A stretch of DNA of 35,822 bases. Origin: Bacteroidota bacterium. GTDB lineage: Bacteria > Bacteroidota > Bacteroidia > Cytophagales > Cyclobacteriaceae. The stretch is taken from assembly GCA_024280115.1 (NCBI GenBank), contig JAJRQT010000200.1, positions 1 to 35,822 of the forward strand. Reading direction: 5' to 3'. Every line of letters begins with the position of its first letter. Within the stretch, counting starts at the first letter, position 1. Positions 8,315 to 16,677 of this stretch are shown here, piece by piece. The notes below the pieces were generated by a model. That model was not told the DNA's origin. It saw only the letters and a program-made list of their open reading frames with translations, and searched no databases. The translations under genes and the position numbers were made by a program.

Positions 8315-10108
8315 CTAATAATCTTGGTTTACAACTACAGGTTCTGAGTTAATAAATTTTACAATTGGGACAATCTGATTACAATTATTTGCACCAAATG
8401 TCAAACCCTGGAATATTTCTCCGGGGATAAAATCATTAATTCCCCGATCGAATTGAAACAGATTTCCAGAACTGTTCATCAGCTTGCCGATGGTCATAAT
8501 AACTTCATAGCCTATATAAAAATATCTCTGAGGATAAGAATTGAACGACTCCATGTAAATACTTTTCAATTTATCATATTTTTGATTTTTCTTATTCACA
8601 AATGTAGGAGCGATCAGATAAGTATCTAAGCGGTCTAACCCTCCGATGGAAATCACTCTTTGATCCAGCCACCTCTCGGATCCTATGAGGGCAATGGTGT
8701 CTCCACGTGTTTCCAGGCCAGTAATTGTATTGGCAACTAAAGAGGGATCATTTGAGGCAATAAAAACATGTCCTATACTATCAGGTTGAAGAACCAGGTA
8801 ATCTTTTTCGGTAATTCTCAAATTACCTTCCATCGTATCATCAACGAGCAGGGAATCAAATTCACTTGCATCAAACTCCACTGTGACTGTATTTGTGAGA
8901 ATATCAAGGATGCTTTTGGCATCTTCTTTTGCGATACCCTCAATATGACAAACATTAAATCCTTTTGATTCTATTTCTTGTTTGTAGGAATATGCCAGCA
9001 CGGAGTCTCTTTCACTTTTTCCATAAAAAACAAAGGCATTTTTATTTACAAAACGATCGGCTAAATAATCAGCAGTTACCCTGGCCTTCGTTTCGCGCGA
9101 AGGCATAAATAAAAATGCAAAAGGATTACTCCCGATTATTTTGGAATTGCTGGAAAGCGGGTTGATCATATTCATTTGATTCTTAAATGCGAAATCAGAA
9201 ATTACTTTTACAGGTCCCGGGAAAAGTGGGCCGATGATCAAATCCATAAATTTCAACTCCTCCAGCATTGTGAGAGATTTTGTGGTTACGCTGTCCTTTT
9301 TAGTGTCGTAAAGGTGAAGTGAAATGTCAATGCCAGAATTCTTAAGATCTGCCGCTCCAATCAAAAGCCCTTCGTACAGTTCAATTACAAATTCATTGGA
9401 TAAATGCTTTGGATTTGATTTTATTTCATCAAACATAAAAGGGAGCATGACTGCAACCTGGTATTTGTCTTTTTTCTCAGACTCAAGATGCTCCACAATG
9501 CGGTACTTAGATTTATCGAGCTTATGTTCTATGACGATACTTTCAAGAAGAAACCGGTCCTGAGCCGACATTGGCAATTCGGCTATTTTATCGGCGAGGC
9601 TCACTGCGATAGACCTATCCGATGGATGCGCTTTGTATAGGCTGTCGAGCTGATTATAGTCCAAATAATTAAGATATTTTCCTTTCAGTCCTTCAGCAGA
9701 CTCCGCTATTTTTTTATCCTTTATTTTTAATGCGTAATCCAATCCTTTAAAATAATCTCCTGATTCCATGTAAATATTTGCCAACCACAAATTCACTTCA
9801 TCACTCTTTTTCCAACCCGGATGTTTTTGCAATATTTGCTGAAACATGCTTCTGGCAACAACTGGCTGATTATCGTGATATGCTGCCACGGCATAATAAA
9901 ATGATGCCATTTTCTCATAAGGATTATCCTCGAATTCACTGGTCAGGGGTTTGAATGCCTGCATGGCCAAAGCGTACTTCTTGAGTTTGAGCAATTCTTT
10001 TCCGTTCGTAAAATCAGCGTGCCTATAATCATATTTTTGCGACCACGCATTATTAAGAATTAAGACAAAGGCCAGTGATAATATGATATGAATTATTTTT
10101 TTCATCAA
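8315..10108 (-). CDS. Exported TPR plus type-1 periplasmic-binding-fold protein (LpoA-like architecture)
   Basis: The 597 residues begin with a signal peptide (MMKKIIHIILSLAFVLILNNAWSQ). Residues of about 30-200 are helical repeats of TPR type (GKELLKLKKYALAMQAF, FYYAVAAYHDNQPVVARSMF, WLANIYMESGDYFKGLDYAL). From about 215 onward (YQVAVMLPFMFDE, ELYEGLLIGAADL, DLIIGPLFPGPV, MINPLSSNS) it has the type-1 periplasmic ligand-binding fold. Such proteins are often labelled amino-acid ABC transporter substrate-binding proteins, but no permease or ATPase is present here. The order, helical repeats then periplasmic-binding fold, matches E. coli LpoA, an activator of a peptidoglycan synthase. Unlike LpoA it lacks a lipobox Cys. 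The gene sits 9 bp after guaA and 5 bp before hemL. The fold is solid; the envelope role is inference. Confidence 0.75.
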   Translation of the reverse strand: MMKKIIHIILSLAFVLILNNAWSQKYDYRHADFTNGKELLKLKKYALAMQAFKPLTSEFEDNPYEKMASFYYAVAAYHDNQPVVARSMFQQILQKHPGWKKSDEVNLWLANIYMESGDYFKGLDYALKIKDKKIAESAEGLKGKYLNYLDYNQLDSLYKAHPSDRSIAVSLADKIAELPMSAQDRFLLESIVIEHKLDKSKYRIVEHLESEKKDKYQVAVMLPFMFDEIKSNPKHLSNEFVIELYEGLLIGAADLKNSGIDISLHLYDTKKDSVTTKSLTMLEELKFMDLIIGPLFPGPVKVISDFAFKNQMNMINPLSSNSKIIGSNPFAFLFMPSRETKARVTADYLADRFVNKNAFVFYGKSERDSVLAYSYKQEIESKGFNVCHIEGIAKEDAKSILDILTNTVTVEFDASEFDSLLVDDTMEGNLRITEKDYLVLQPDSIGHVFIASNDPSLVANTITGLETRGDTIALIGSERWLDQRVISIGGLDRLDTYLIAPTFVNKKNQKYDKLKSIYMESFNSYPQRYFYIGYEVIMTIGKLMNSSGNLFQFDRGINDFIPGEIFQGLTFGANNCNQIVPIVKFINSEPVVVNQDY

Positions 10109-10117
10109 TTCAAATTT

Positions 10118-11647
10118 TTATTCCCATTCAATTGTTGCAGGAGGTTTAGAACTTATATCATAAACGATTCTGTTCACCTCTTTCACATTATTAATTATTT
10201 TATTAGAAATATCGGAGAGAAAATCATAGGGTAATTTACTCCAATCGGCAGTCATACCATCCAAACTCCCTACGGCTCTTAAAGCCACCACATTTTCATA
10301 GGTCCGTTCATCTCCCATTACACCTACCGATTGTATCGGTAAAAGCACAGCCAATGCCTGCCATACTTCATCGTAATGGCCACGCTCTTTCAACCCATTA
10401 ATGAAAATATGGTCAACCTCCTGAAGTATCCTGACTTTTTCTGCAGTTACATCACCAATAATCCTGATACCAAGGCCGGGACCGGGGAACGGGTGTCTGT
10501 TCAATATATTCCCATCAAGTTCCAGTGCCCTTCCGACTCTCCTCACCTCATCCTTAAACAAGGTATTCAACGGCTCCACAACTTTCAGATTCATCTTTTC
10601 CGGCAATCCGCCAACATTATGATGCGACTTTATTGTTGCGGAAGGGCCTTTGACGGAAACCGATTCTATCACATCAGGATAGATAGTCCCCTGCGCCAAC
10701 CATCGGACATTTTTTATTTTTTGGGCCTCATCATCGAATATCTCAATAAATGTTCTTCCTATGGCTTTTCTCTTATCTTCCGGATCGGTCAGGCCTTCAA
10801 GTGCTTTATAAAAGGCGTCTTTTGTATCGACACCTTTCACATTCAGCCCCATGTCTTTATATGAATGCAAAACATCCTCAAATTCATTTTTTCTCAATAG
10901 CCCATTATCCACGAAAATGCAGTAAAGATTTTTTCCAATTGCTCTATGGATGAGCATTGCAGCCACTGAAGAATCAACTCCTCCGGAAAGGCCTAAAACC
11001 ACTTTATCATTGCCGAGCGTTTCTTTCAGATTTGCAACCGTACTTTCGACAAATATATCCGGCGTCCAGTCTTGCTTGCAGCCGCAAATATGAACAACGA
11101 AGTTTCTTAAAAGAATCTTCCCTTCTTCAGTATGTGTTACTTCCGGGTGAAATTGAATACCATAAGTGTTTTCTCCCTCAATTTTAAATGCCGCGTTTGT
11201 TACATCTTCAGTACTGGCTATATTTGTGAAATTACCGGGCAATTTAGAAATCGTGTCTCCATGGGACATCCAAACCTGGTTTCCAGGATTCATCTCTTTG
11301 AGCAAATCGTAATGTTGATCCATCTTCTCTAATCGAGCCCTGCCATATTCCCGAATCTTCGATGGTACTACCGATCCATTATTTTGCTGTACTAACAGTT
11401 GAGCGCCATAGCAAACACCAAGTACGGGAATATTGCCACGAAATGCATCAAGATTCACATCAGGGGCATCCTCTTCTCTGACAGAGCAAGGGCTTCCCGA
11501 GAGAATTACACCTTTAAGATTATTGATTTTCTCAGGTAGATTATTGTAGGGATGGATTTCACAATATACATTCAACTCTCTAACTCTTCTGGCTATCAGC
11601 TGTGTATATTGAGATCCAAAATCAATGATCAGTATTTGCTCAGACAT
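10118..11647 (-). CDS. guaA: GMP synthase (glutamine-hydrolysing)
   Basis: This enzyme converts XMP, ATP and glutamine to GMP. The 509 residues hold both domains. The class I glutaminase has Cys79 in GVCYGAQLL and His167/Glu169 in GIQFHPEVTHT. The ATP-pyrophosphatase P-loop is SGGVDSSVA (221-229). The C-terminal dimerisation domain ends in KPPATIEWE, the usual GuaA terminus. The ATG at 11647 gives the normal start SEQILIIDFGSQYTQLIARR. It follows hisB by about 60 bp and precedes the TPR protein by 9 bp, so it may be transcribed with the his genes. It is the second purine gene in the window besides purL. Confidence 0.97.
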   Translation of the reverse strand: MSEQILIIDFGSQYTQLIARRVRELNVYCEIHPYNNLPEKINNLKGVILSGSPCSVREEDAPDVNLDAFRGNIPVLGVCYGAQLLVQQNNGSVVPSKIREYGRARLEKMDQHYDLLKEMNPGNQVWMSHGDTISKLPGNFTNIASTEDVTNAAFKIEGENTYGIQFHPEVTHTEEGKILLRNFVVHICGCKQDWTPDIFVESTVANLKETLGNDKVVLGLSGGVDSSVAAMLIHRAIGKNLYCIFVDNGLLRKNEFEDVLHSYKDMGLNVKGVDTKDAFYKALEGLTDPEDKRKAIGRTFIEIFDDEAQKIKNVRWLAQGTIYPDVIESVSVKGPSATIKSHHNVGGLPEKMNLKVVEPLNTLFKDEVRRVGRALELDGNILNRHPFPGPGLGIRIIGDVTAEKVRILQEVDHIFINGLKERGHYDEVWQALAVLLPIQSVGVMGDERTYENVVALRAVGSLDGMTADWSKLPYDFLSDISNKIINNVKEVNRIVYDISSKPPATIEWE

Positions 11648-11707
11648 GCTGCAAAAATAATATTTAACTTTTGTTGGAAGTCGATAATTAATAAATATTT
11701 CAAATAA

Positions 11708-12805
11708 CTAAAGGAGCCCTTTCGTACTCGGTAATTTATTCAACTCATTTTCATTGCGCTTTATAGCCATCTTTATGCATTTGGCCAATGCTTTGAAAAT
11801 TGCCTCAATCTTATGATGCTCATTGTCGCCTGCTACCTTGATGTTGAGGTTGCATTTTGATGCATCGGAAAAAGACTTGAAAAAATGAAAAAACATTTCC
11901 GTTGGTAAATCACCGACCTTTTCCCTGTTAAATTCCGCATCCCATACAAGCCAGGGTCTCCCTCCAAAATCAAGCGCCACCTGGGCCAGAGCATCATCCA
12001 TTGGTAATAAAAATCCATAACGGTTGATGCCTTTTTTATCTCCTAACGCTGATAAAAATGCTTCGCCCAACGCAATTGCGGTGTCCTCTACTGTATGGTG
12101 CTCATCTACATTTAAATCACCTTTCACATGAATTTTGAGATCTACTCCCGCGTGTCTGCCGATCTGATCGAGCATGTGATCAAAAAAACCAAGCCCTGTT
12201 TTCATATCGGTCTTTCCACTTCCATCCAGGTTCAGCTCAATGAGAATATCTGTTTCATTTGTTTTCCGGTTAATCGCAGATTTCCTGTCAGGCAGCCTTA
12301 GATAGTTATAAATCTCATCCCAGCTATCTGTAGTAAAATCAGCGGCGTCATTTGTGTTTTCGTTTTTAAATATAACTTTCGAACCAATATTTTTTGCGAG
12401 TTGAATATCCGTCGGCCTATCGCCAATCACAAGTGAATTTTTCAAGTCATATGGACCATCGATATAATGTTTGAGTAGCCCGGTCTCCGGTTTTCTTGTT
12501 GGAAGGTTTTCATGAGCAAATGATTTGTCGATCAATATTTCATCGAAGACCACGCCTTCACCTTCGAGTGTTTTAAGCATTTTATCATGGGCCGGCCAGA
12601 AGGTATCTTCAGGAAAAGATTCCGTTCCCAAACCATCCTGATTTGTCACCATAACGAACAGGAAATCCAACTCTTCCCTGATCTTTTTCAGATTTGAAAT
12701 CGCTCCTGGTAAAAATTCCAGTTTCTCCAGGGAATCAATTTGATAATCTTCTTCAGGTTCTTTAATAATCGTTCCGTCCCGATCTATAAATAATATTTTT
12801 TTCAT
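11708..12805 (-). CDS. hisB: Bifunctional histidinol-phosphatase / imidazoleglycerol-phosphate dehydratase
   Basis: This protein catalyses two steps of histidine synthesis. The N-terminal HAD phosphatase (about 1-165) opens KKILFIDRDGTIIKEPEED with the DxD pair, and has VTNQDGLGT and VIGDRPTDIQLA. The C-terminal dehydratase (about 175-365) has the metal-binding motifs GLGFFDHMLDQIGRHAG and DEHHTVEDTAIALGEA, and ends in the usual NELNKLPSTKGLL. I chose the ATG at 12805. A TTG three codons upstream (12814) would extend the frame but is less likely, because the family starts right at MKKILF. It is 41 bp downstream of hisC. The expected next genes hisH, hisA, hisF and hisI are absent, and guaA follows instead. 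Confidence 0.96.
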   Translation of the reverse strand: MKKILFIDRDGTIIKEPEEDYQIDSLEKLEFLPGAISNLKKIREELDFLFVMVTNQDGLGTESFPEDTFWPAHDKMLKTLEGEGVVFDEILIDKSFAHENLPTRKPETGLLKHYIDGPYDLKNSLVIGDRPTDIQLAKNIGSKVIFKNENTNDAADFTTDSWDEIYNYLRLPDRKSAINRKTNETDILIELNLDGSGKTDMKTGLGFFDHMLDQIGRHAGVDLKIHVKGDLNVDEHHTVEDTAIALGEAFLSALGDKKGINRYGFLLPMDDALAQVALDFGGRPWLVWDAEFNREKVGDLPTEMFFHFFKSFSDASKCNLNIKVAGDNEHHKIEAIFKALAKCIKMAIKRNENELNKLPSTKGLL

Positions 12806-12846
12806 CGATCTCAATTTTGATTAAACTATTCTGCGAGGTAGGTTGG

Positions 12847-13890
12847 TCAGATTATACTTTCTAACTGTTCCACTAATATCTGGTTTTCATTTTCATTGCC
12901 CACTGTAATTCTTAAACACCCCTGGCAAAGTTCCATTTTTGACCGGTCTCTTACAATTACCTTTTTTTCGATCAATTTCATATAGGTTTCACGAGCATTT
13001 TCCATTTTTACAAGCAGAAAATTTGCATCACCCGGATAAATTTTCAATACAGAGCTGATCCCGGAAAGCATGGACTCTAGTTGCTTTTTTTGCTCCAGAA
13101 TATCGGCAACCATATTTTTCATTTTCCCCTCATTTTCCAGCGCTTTCAGCACAAGGTCCTGGGTGGCTCCACTGATGTTGTATGGAGGTTTGATCATATT
13201 CAGAATCTCAACAATCTCTGAGTTTGCAAAGGTCATTCCCAACCGTAACGATGCCAACCCCCATGCTTTGCTGAATGTCTGTAGTATGATCAGGTTCTCA
13301 AAATTCTCCAATTCACTGATCAAGCTGGGATTCGATGAAAAATCGATATACGCTTCATCTAATACTACCAATCCCTGGAATTTTTTTAAAATCGTGAAAA
13401 TATCTTCCGCATCAATACTGTTGCCGGTTGGGTTATTGGGCGAACACAGAAATATTATTTTTATTCCGGGCTCAATGGCTTCGATGACATTCTGAATATC
13501 CAAAGTATAATCTGGTCGTAGTGGTACTTTAACAATTCCAACATCATTGATATTGGCGCTCACCTCGTACATACCATATGTGGGAGGGTTAATGATGATT
13601 TGATCTTTACCCGGGTTGCAAAAGGCCCTGATCAGTAAATCAATAGGTTCATCACTACCATTTCCCAAAAATATATTTCCGGGATCCACACCTTTTAACT
13701 CTCCAATTTTCTTCTTCAATTCAAATTGATACGGGTCAGGATATCTCCTGAATTTTTCCCTGGAAGTAGAACCAAAAGAATTTTCGTTGGCGTCAAGATA
13801 AACCTTTGCTTTGCCCTTGAATTCATCACGCGCGGAAGAATAAGGAATTAAACCTATAAGGTGAGGTCTTAGAAATTTCTTAATTTCCAT
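12847..13890 (-). CDS. hisC: Histidinol-phosphate aminotransferase
   Basis: This PLP-dependent enzyme transaminates imidazole-acetol phosphate with glutamate. The 347 residues are typical in length. Key motifs are LDANENSFG near residue 32, GNGSDEPIDLLIRAF (77-90), PTYGMYEV, SPNNPTG (150-156), DEAYIDF (178-184) and the PLP lysine in QTFSKAWGLASLRLG (Lys208). The start codon lies inside the last codons of hisD (11-bp overlap, 13880-13890), so the two are translationally coupled. No anomaly was seen. Confidence 0.96.
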   Translation of the reverse strand: MEIKKFLRPHLIGLIPYSSARDEFKGKAKVYLDANENSFGSTSREKFRRYPDPYQFELKKKIGELKGVDPGNIFLGNGSDEPIDLLIRAFCNPGKDQIIINPPTYGMYEVSANINDVGIVKVPLRPDYTLDIQNVIEAIEPGIKIIFLCSPNNPTGNSIDAEDIFTILKKFQGLVVLDEAYIDFSSNPSLISELENFENLIILQTFSKAWGLASLRLGMTFANSEIVEILNMIKPPYNISGATQDLVLKALENEGKMKNMVADILEQKKQLESMLSGISSVLKIYPGDANFLLVKMENARETYMKLIEKKVIVRDRSKMELCQGCLRITVGNENENQILVEQLESII

Positions 13891-15178
13891 TTTTATTTTT
13901 TAAATAATTCAACCTGACCGATACAGCTCTTTTGTGACCGTGCAAACCTTCTGCTTCCGCCATTTTTTCTACAGAGGGGCCAAGATTCTGTAATCCCTTT
14001 CCTGTGATGATCTGATATGTAATTTTCTTTACAAAACTATCCATAGAAACACCGCTGTATGCCGTTGCCGCCCCATTTGTAGGCAGTGTATGATTAGTCC
14101 CGGAGGCATAGTCACCGACAGACTCCGGAGAATAATTGCCTAAAAAGACGGATCCTGCATTGACAATCTTTTCAGCAACTTGTTCTGCATTCTTTACAGA
14201 AAGGATCAAATGCTCGGCGGCATATCTGTTCAATATGTCAATGGCTTGCTTTTCAGAATCCACTATAATTGCAACGCTATCTTCGAGTGCTTGTTCAGCT
14301 ATTTTACGCCTTGGTAAGTCAGATAGATGTTTGTTAATTTCATCAAGAACATCTCTTGCGAATTCAATATTATCAGTCACCAGAATCACCTGGCTATCCA
14401 CCCCGTGCTCGGCCTGAGATAACAGATCCGTTGCAACAAATTCCGGATGAGCCGTTTCATCTGCATAAACAGCAACTTCCGATGGCCCTGCCGGTAGATC
14501 GATTGCCACTCCTTTTTCTGCTACGATTTGCTTAGCTGCGGTAACAAACTGGTTTCCCGGACCAAATATTTTATAAACTTTAGGAACACTTTCAGTACCA
14601 TAAGCCATTGCCGCTATTGCCTGAGCTCCACCTATTTTCAAGACTTTATCTATTCCAATCAATTGCGCACAATATAGGATGGCGGGGTGAATCTTACCCT
14701 TACTATTGGGAGGAGTACAAAGCACCAACTCCTTACAGCCCGCAATTTTTGCCGGTATAGCCAGCATTAATACTGTACTGAACAATGGTGCAGTTCCTCC
14801 GGGGATATAAAGTCCGATTTTTTCCACCGGGACACTTTTTCGTTTGCAAATAACTCCGGAAGAAGTTTTTACCTCTATCTCCTTTGTTATCTGGGCTGTG
14901 TGAAATTTAGTGATATTTTCAATGGCAATTTGAATGGCCTGTTTTAAACCTTTGGCTACAAGTTTGCATGCTGAATCAATTTCTTCCTGAGATACTACAA
15001 GGTTGGATATCTGAACATGGTCATACTCAAGGCAGTATTTTATCAGAGCCCTGTCTCCTTTGTTTTTCACATTCTTTAAGATTGGTTTTACAATCTTTTT
15101 GATATTCTTGAGCTTTTTCACGGGGCGCTTCAAAGCGGCCTTTAACTCCTTTTCGTTGGGATCAACTAAAATTCTCAT
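13880..15178 (-). CDS. hisD: Histidinol dehydrogenase
   Basis: This Zn- and NAD-dependent enzyme oxidises histidinol to histidine in the last two steps of the pathway. The 432 residues are full length. Recognisable motifs are IGLYIPGGTAPLFSTVLM, FGPGNQFVTAAKQ, the QAEHGVDSQ Zn/substrate site, NHTLPTNGAATAYSGV and the C-terminal EGLHGHKRAVSVR with its Zn-binding His. It starts 2 bp after the hisG stop and overlaps hisC at its own end, so hisG-hisD-hisC form a tight operon. Confidence 0.97.
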   Translation of the reverse strand: MRILVDPNEKELKAALKRPVKKLKNIKKIVKPILKNVKNKGDRALIKYCLEYDHVQISNLVVSQEEIDSACKLVAKGLKQAIQIAIENITKFHTAQITKEIEVKTSSGVICKRKSVPVEKIGLYIPGGTAPLFSTVLMLAIPAKIAGCKELVLCTPPNSKGKIHPAILYCAQLIGIDKVLKIGGAQAIAAMAYGTESVPKVYKIFGPGNQFVTAAKQIVAEKGVAIDLPAGPSEVAVYADETAHPEFVATDLLSQAEHGVDSQVILVTDNIEFARDVLDEINKHLSDLPRRKIAEQALEDSVAIIVDSEKQAIDILNRYAAEHLILSVKNAEQVAEKIVNAGSVFLGNYSPESVGDYASGTNHTLPTNGAATAYSGVSMDSFVKKITYQIITGKGLQNLGPSVEKMAEAEGLHGHKRAVSVRLNYLKNKNGN

Positions 15179-15180
15179 GG

Positions 15181-16047
15181 TTAAAGTATCATTTTTTCAA
15201 TAGGAACAACGAGAATTCCTTCTGCCCCGGCGTTTCGAAGCTTTTCAATAACATCCCAAAAATCATCTTCATTGACGACAGAATGGATGGAACTCCAACC
15301 CTTATCCGCCAATGGAACTACGGTAGGGCTGCGCATTCCGGGGAGTAATTTTATAATACTATCCAGGTTTTCATTCGGCGCATTGAGTAAAATATATTTT
15401 TTATTTTTCCCCCTCTGAACAGATTCTATTCTAAAAATAAGCTTATCCAGAATAGATTTTTTTTCATCGGACATTTGCTGATTCCCAATAATGATGGCTT
15501 CCGATTTTAGGATTGTTTCCACCTCTTTCAGGCCATTGCTCAAAAGTGTGCTCCCAGAGCTTACAATGTCACAAACACCATTCGCAAGTCCTATGCTGGG
15601 TGCAATTTCTACAGATCCCGAAATTTCATGAATATTGGCGACGATATTGTTTCTGGTCAGAAAATCCTGAAGAATTTTAGGATAAGATGTCGCAATGCTC
15701 GCATGCTGGAAATATTCAAATCCTTTGTAATTAGCTTCCTTTGGTATTGCGAGGCTAAGTCTGCATTTCGAAAAGCCAAGTTTTTTCAGGTGATCGATAT
15801 TCTTACCTTTTTCCAAGGCTACATTTTCACCAACAATGCCGATATCAGCTACTCCATCAGCTACATAATCCGGGATGTCATCATCTCTTAAAAATAGAAA
15901 TTCGATGGGAAAATTTTGCGCGGTTGATTTAAGCTTGCCCGTTCCGCTGCTAAACTTAATTCCGCTTTCTTTTATGAGGCTCAGAGAGTCTTCACTCAAT
16001 CGTCCTTTTCTTTGAATTGCAAGCCTTAAAATTGTATTATTTGTCAT
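15181..16047 (-). CDS. hisG: ATP phosphoribosyltransferase, long form with regulatory domain
   Basis: This is the first and committed step of histidine synthesis, joining PRPP and ATP. The 288 residues correspond to the long, HisZ-independent form. The catalytic part begins LRLAIQRKGRLSEDSLSLIKESG, has DDDIPDYVADGVADIGIVGENV, and the PRPP-binding-type loop DIVSSGSTLLSNGLKEV near 160-175. The last roughly 75 residues (YILLNAPNENLDSIIKLLPGMRSPTVVPL ... GILVVPIEKMIL) are the ACT-like HisG_C domain for feedback inhibition by histidine. It is the first structural gene behind the candidate leader peptide and promoter at 16097-16240. Confidence 0.97.
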   Translation of the reverse strand: MTNNTILRLAIQRKGRLSEDSLSLIKESGIKFSSGTGKLKSTAQNFPIEFLFLRDDDIPDYVADGVADIGIVGENVALEKGKNIDHLKKLGFSKCRLSLAIPKEANYKGFEYFQHASIATSYPKILQDFLTRNNIVANIHEISGSVEIAPSIGLANGVCDIVSSGSTLLSNGLKEVETILKSEAIIIGNQQMSDEKKSILDKLIFRIESVQRGKNKKYILLNAPNENLDSIIKLLPGMRSPTVVPLADKGWSSIHSVVNEDDFWDVIEKLRNAGAEGILVVPIEKMIL

Positions 16048-16084
16048 GTGAAATAAAATTTATAGTTGGGGAAATATTGAGTAC

Positions 16085-16109
16085 TCATAGTTCCGGTCAG
16101 GAACAATGA
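16085..16109 (-). promoter_or_regulatory. Attenuator-like hairpin overlapping leader His codon and stop
   Basis: In the hisG leader RNA, UCAUUGUUCC (16109-16100) can pair with GGAACUAUGA (16094-16085) around a 5-nt loop UGACC. That gives a 10-bp stem with one U-U mismatch. The left arm holds the last CAU-UGU-UCC codons of the leader ORF and the loop begins with its UGA stop. A ribosome finishing the leader would therefore open the stem. No U-tract follows directly, so it is not a classic intrinsic terminator. GGAAC could alternatively pair with the downstream UUUCC, giving a possible switch. Confidence 0.45.
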
Positions 16110-16192
16110 TGACAATGATGCCTGCCTGTCCGCCCGCCTGCAGGCGAGGCAGGATAGGCAGGGAAATGTGAAAAATAACCCACTATTTGCAT
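16097..16192 (-). CDS. Candidate histidine leader peptide (31 aa, ends HHCHHCS)
   Basis: This ORF is too short for usual gene calling. ATG at 16192 opens 31 codons to TGA at 16099-16097, with the start context ATAAATATG. The peptide begins MQIVGYFSHFP, runs through a Pro/Ala/Gly/Arg stretch encoded by a palindrome, and ends His-His-Cys-His-His-Cys-Ser-stop. Five of 31 residues are His, four of them in six codons at the end. A consensus promoter lies 18-48 bp upstream and hisG starts 49 bp after the stop. Cis-acting leader peptides rich in the regulating amino acid are known for his operons of Proteobacteria; a similar role here is inference. A caution is that the His codons come from a 9-bp tandem repeat (ACAATGATG on the plus strand), so chance is possible. 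Confidence 0.55.
   Translation of the reverse strand: MQIVGYFSHFPAYPASPAGGRTGRHHCHHCS
16121..16162. repeat. 42-bp GC-rich imperfect palindrome (REP-like) inside the hisG leader
   Basis: The left arm CCTGCCTGTCCGCCCGCCTG meets the right arm at a central CTGCAG (axis 16140/16141). The reverse complement of the right arm is CCTGCCTATCCTGCC-TCGCCTG, so the arms pair with a few mismatches. It is far more GC-rich than its surroundings, as expected for a mobile palindromic repeat. Its length is a multiple of three and it lies within the leader ORF without breaking the frame. Confidence 0.75.
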
Positions 16193-16209
16193 ATTTATAA
16201 ATTGAGGCA

Positions 16210-16240
16210 CAAAAGTAGTTATATATATTATTTTACAAAA
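16210..16240 (-). promoter_or_regulatory. his operon promoter (Bacteroidota -33/-7 type)
   Basis: On the minus strand TTTTG (16240-16236) is followed after 18 bp by TACTTTTG (16217-16210). This is an exact match to the Bacteroidota housekeeping-sigma consensus TTTG-N(17-23)-TAnnTTTG. The transcript would begin near 16203 and carry the candidate leader peptide start (16192) almost at once. It is the best promoter seen in the window. Confidence 0.7.
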
Positions 16241-16623
16241 GAAGAAATCCTGATATAAAGTTGTTACAATTTTATATTAAAAAACCAAAGTCCGGAGAAT
16301 TGTACTTTCATCACAAAAAATAGCCGTTTCAACTGAAATTTAGTAGATTGCGCCATATTTGAATTGATATTTGTATATTTCAATTCAGAAAATAAACAGG
16401 GGTATAAAATTCCCCCGGTAATTTTGGTCCGGACACAGCAATAAAAAATTAAAAGGTTTTAAACATTTGAACCACAACACTTAATGAAACCATATTGTTG
16501 TATTATGGGCAATACGAATTATAAGTCCTTCCATCTGATTCCTTTCAATGTAAATTTTCATGGGTTTTCATTTCATGAGGTGTATAGTTCATTTAAAAAT
16601 TTAACTATAAATTCATTATTATA
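16241..16623. other. Intergenic region upstream of the polysaccharide genes
   Basis: This gap holds no credible gene. Two inverted repeats are visible: TGAATTGA (16360-16367) with TCAATTCA (16380-16387) around a 12-nt loop, and TATAGTT (16583-16589) with AACTATA (16603-16609), ending 15 bp before the first possible start at 16624. Either could be an operator or 5'-UTR hairpin for the plus-strand genes; no clean -33/-7 pair was found. Confidence 0.35.
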
Positions 16624-16677
16624 ATGAGTTCCGCATATATATTAAGATTTATAGGTAAAAGTGAAAGGAAGTTGCTG

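Noticed and set aside
16360..16387. 8-bp inverted repeat as a terminator
   Set aside because: AT-rich stem without a T-tract and far from any stop codon in the right orientation.
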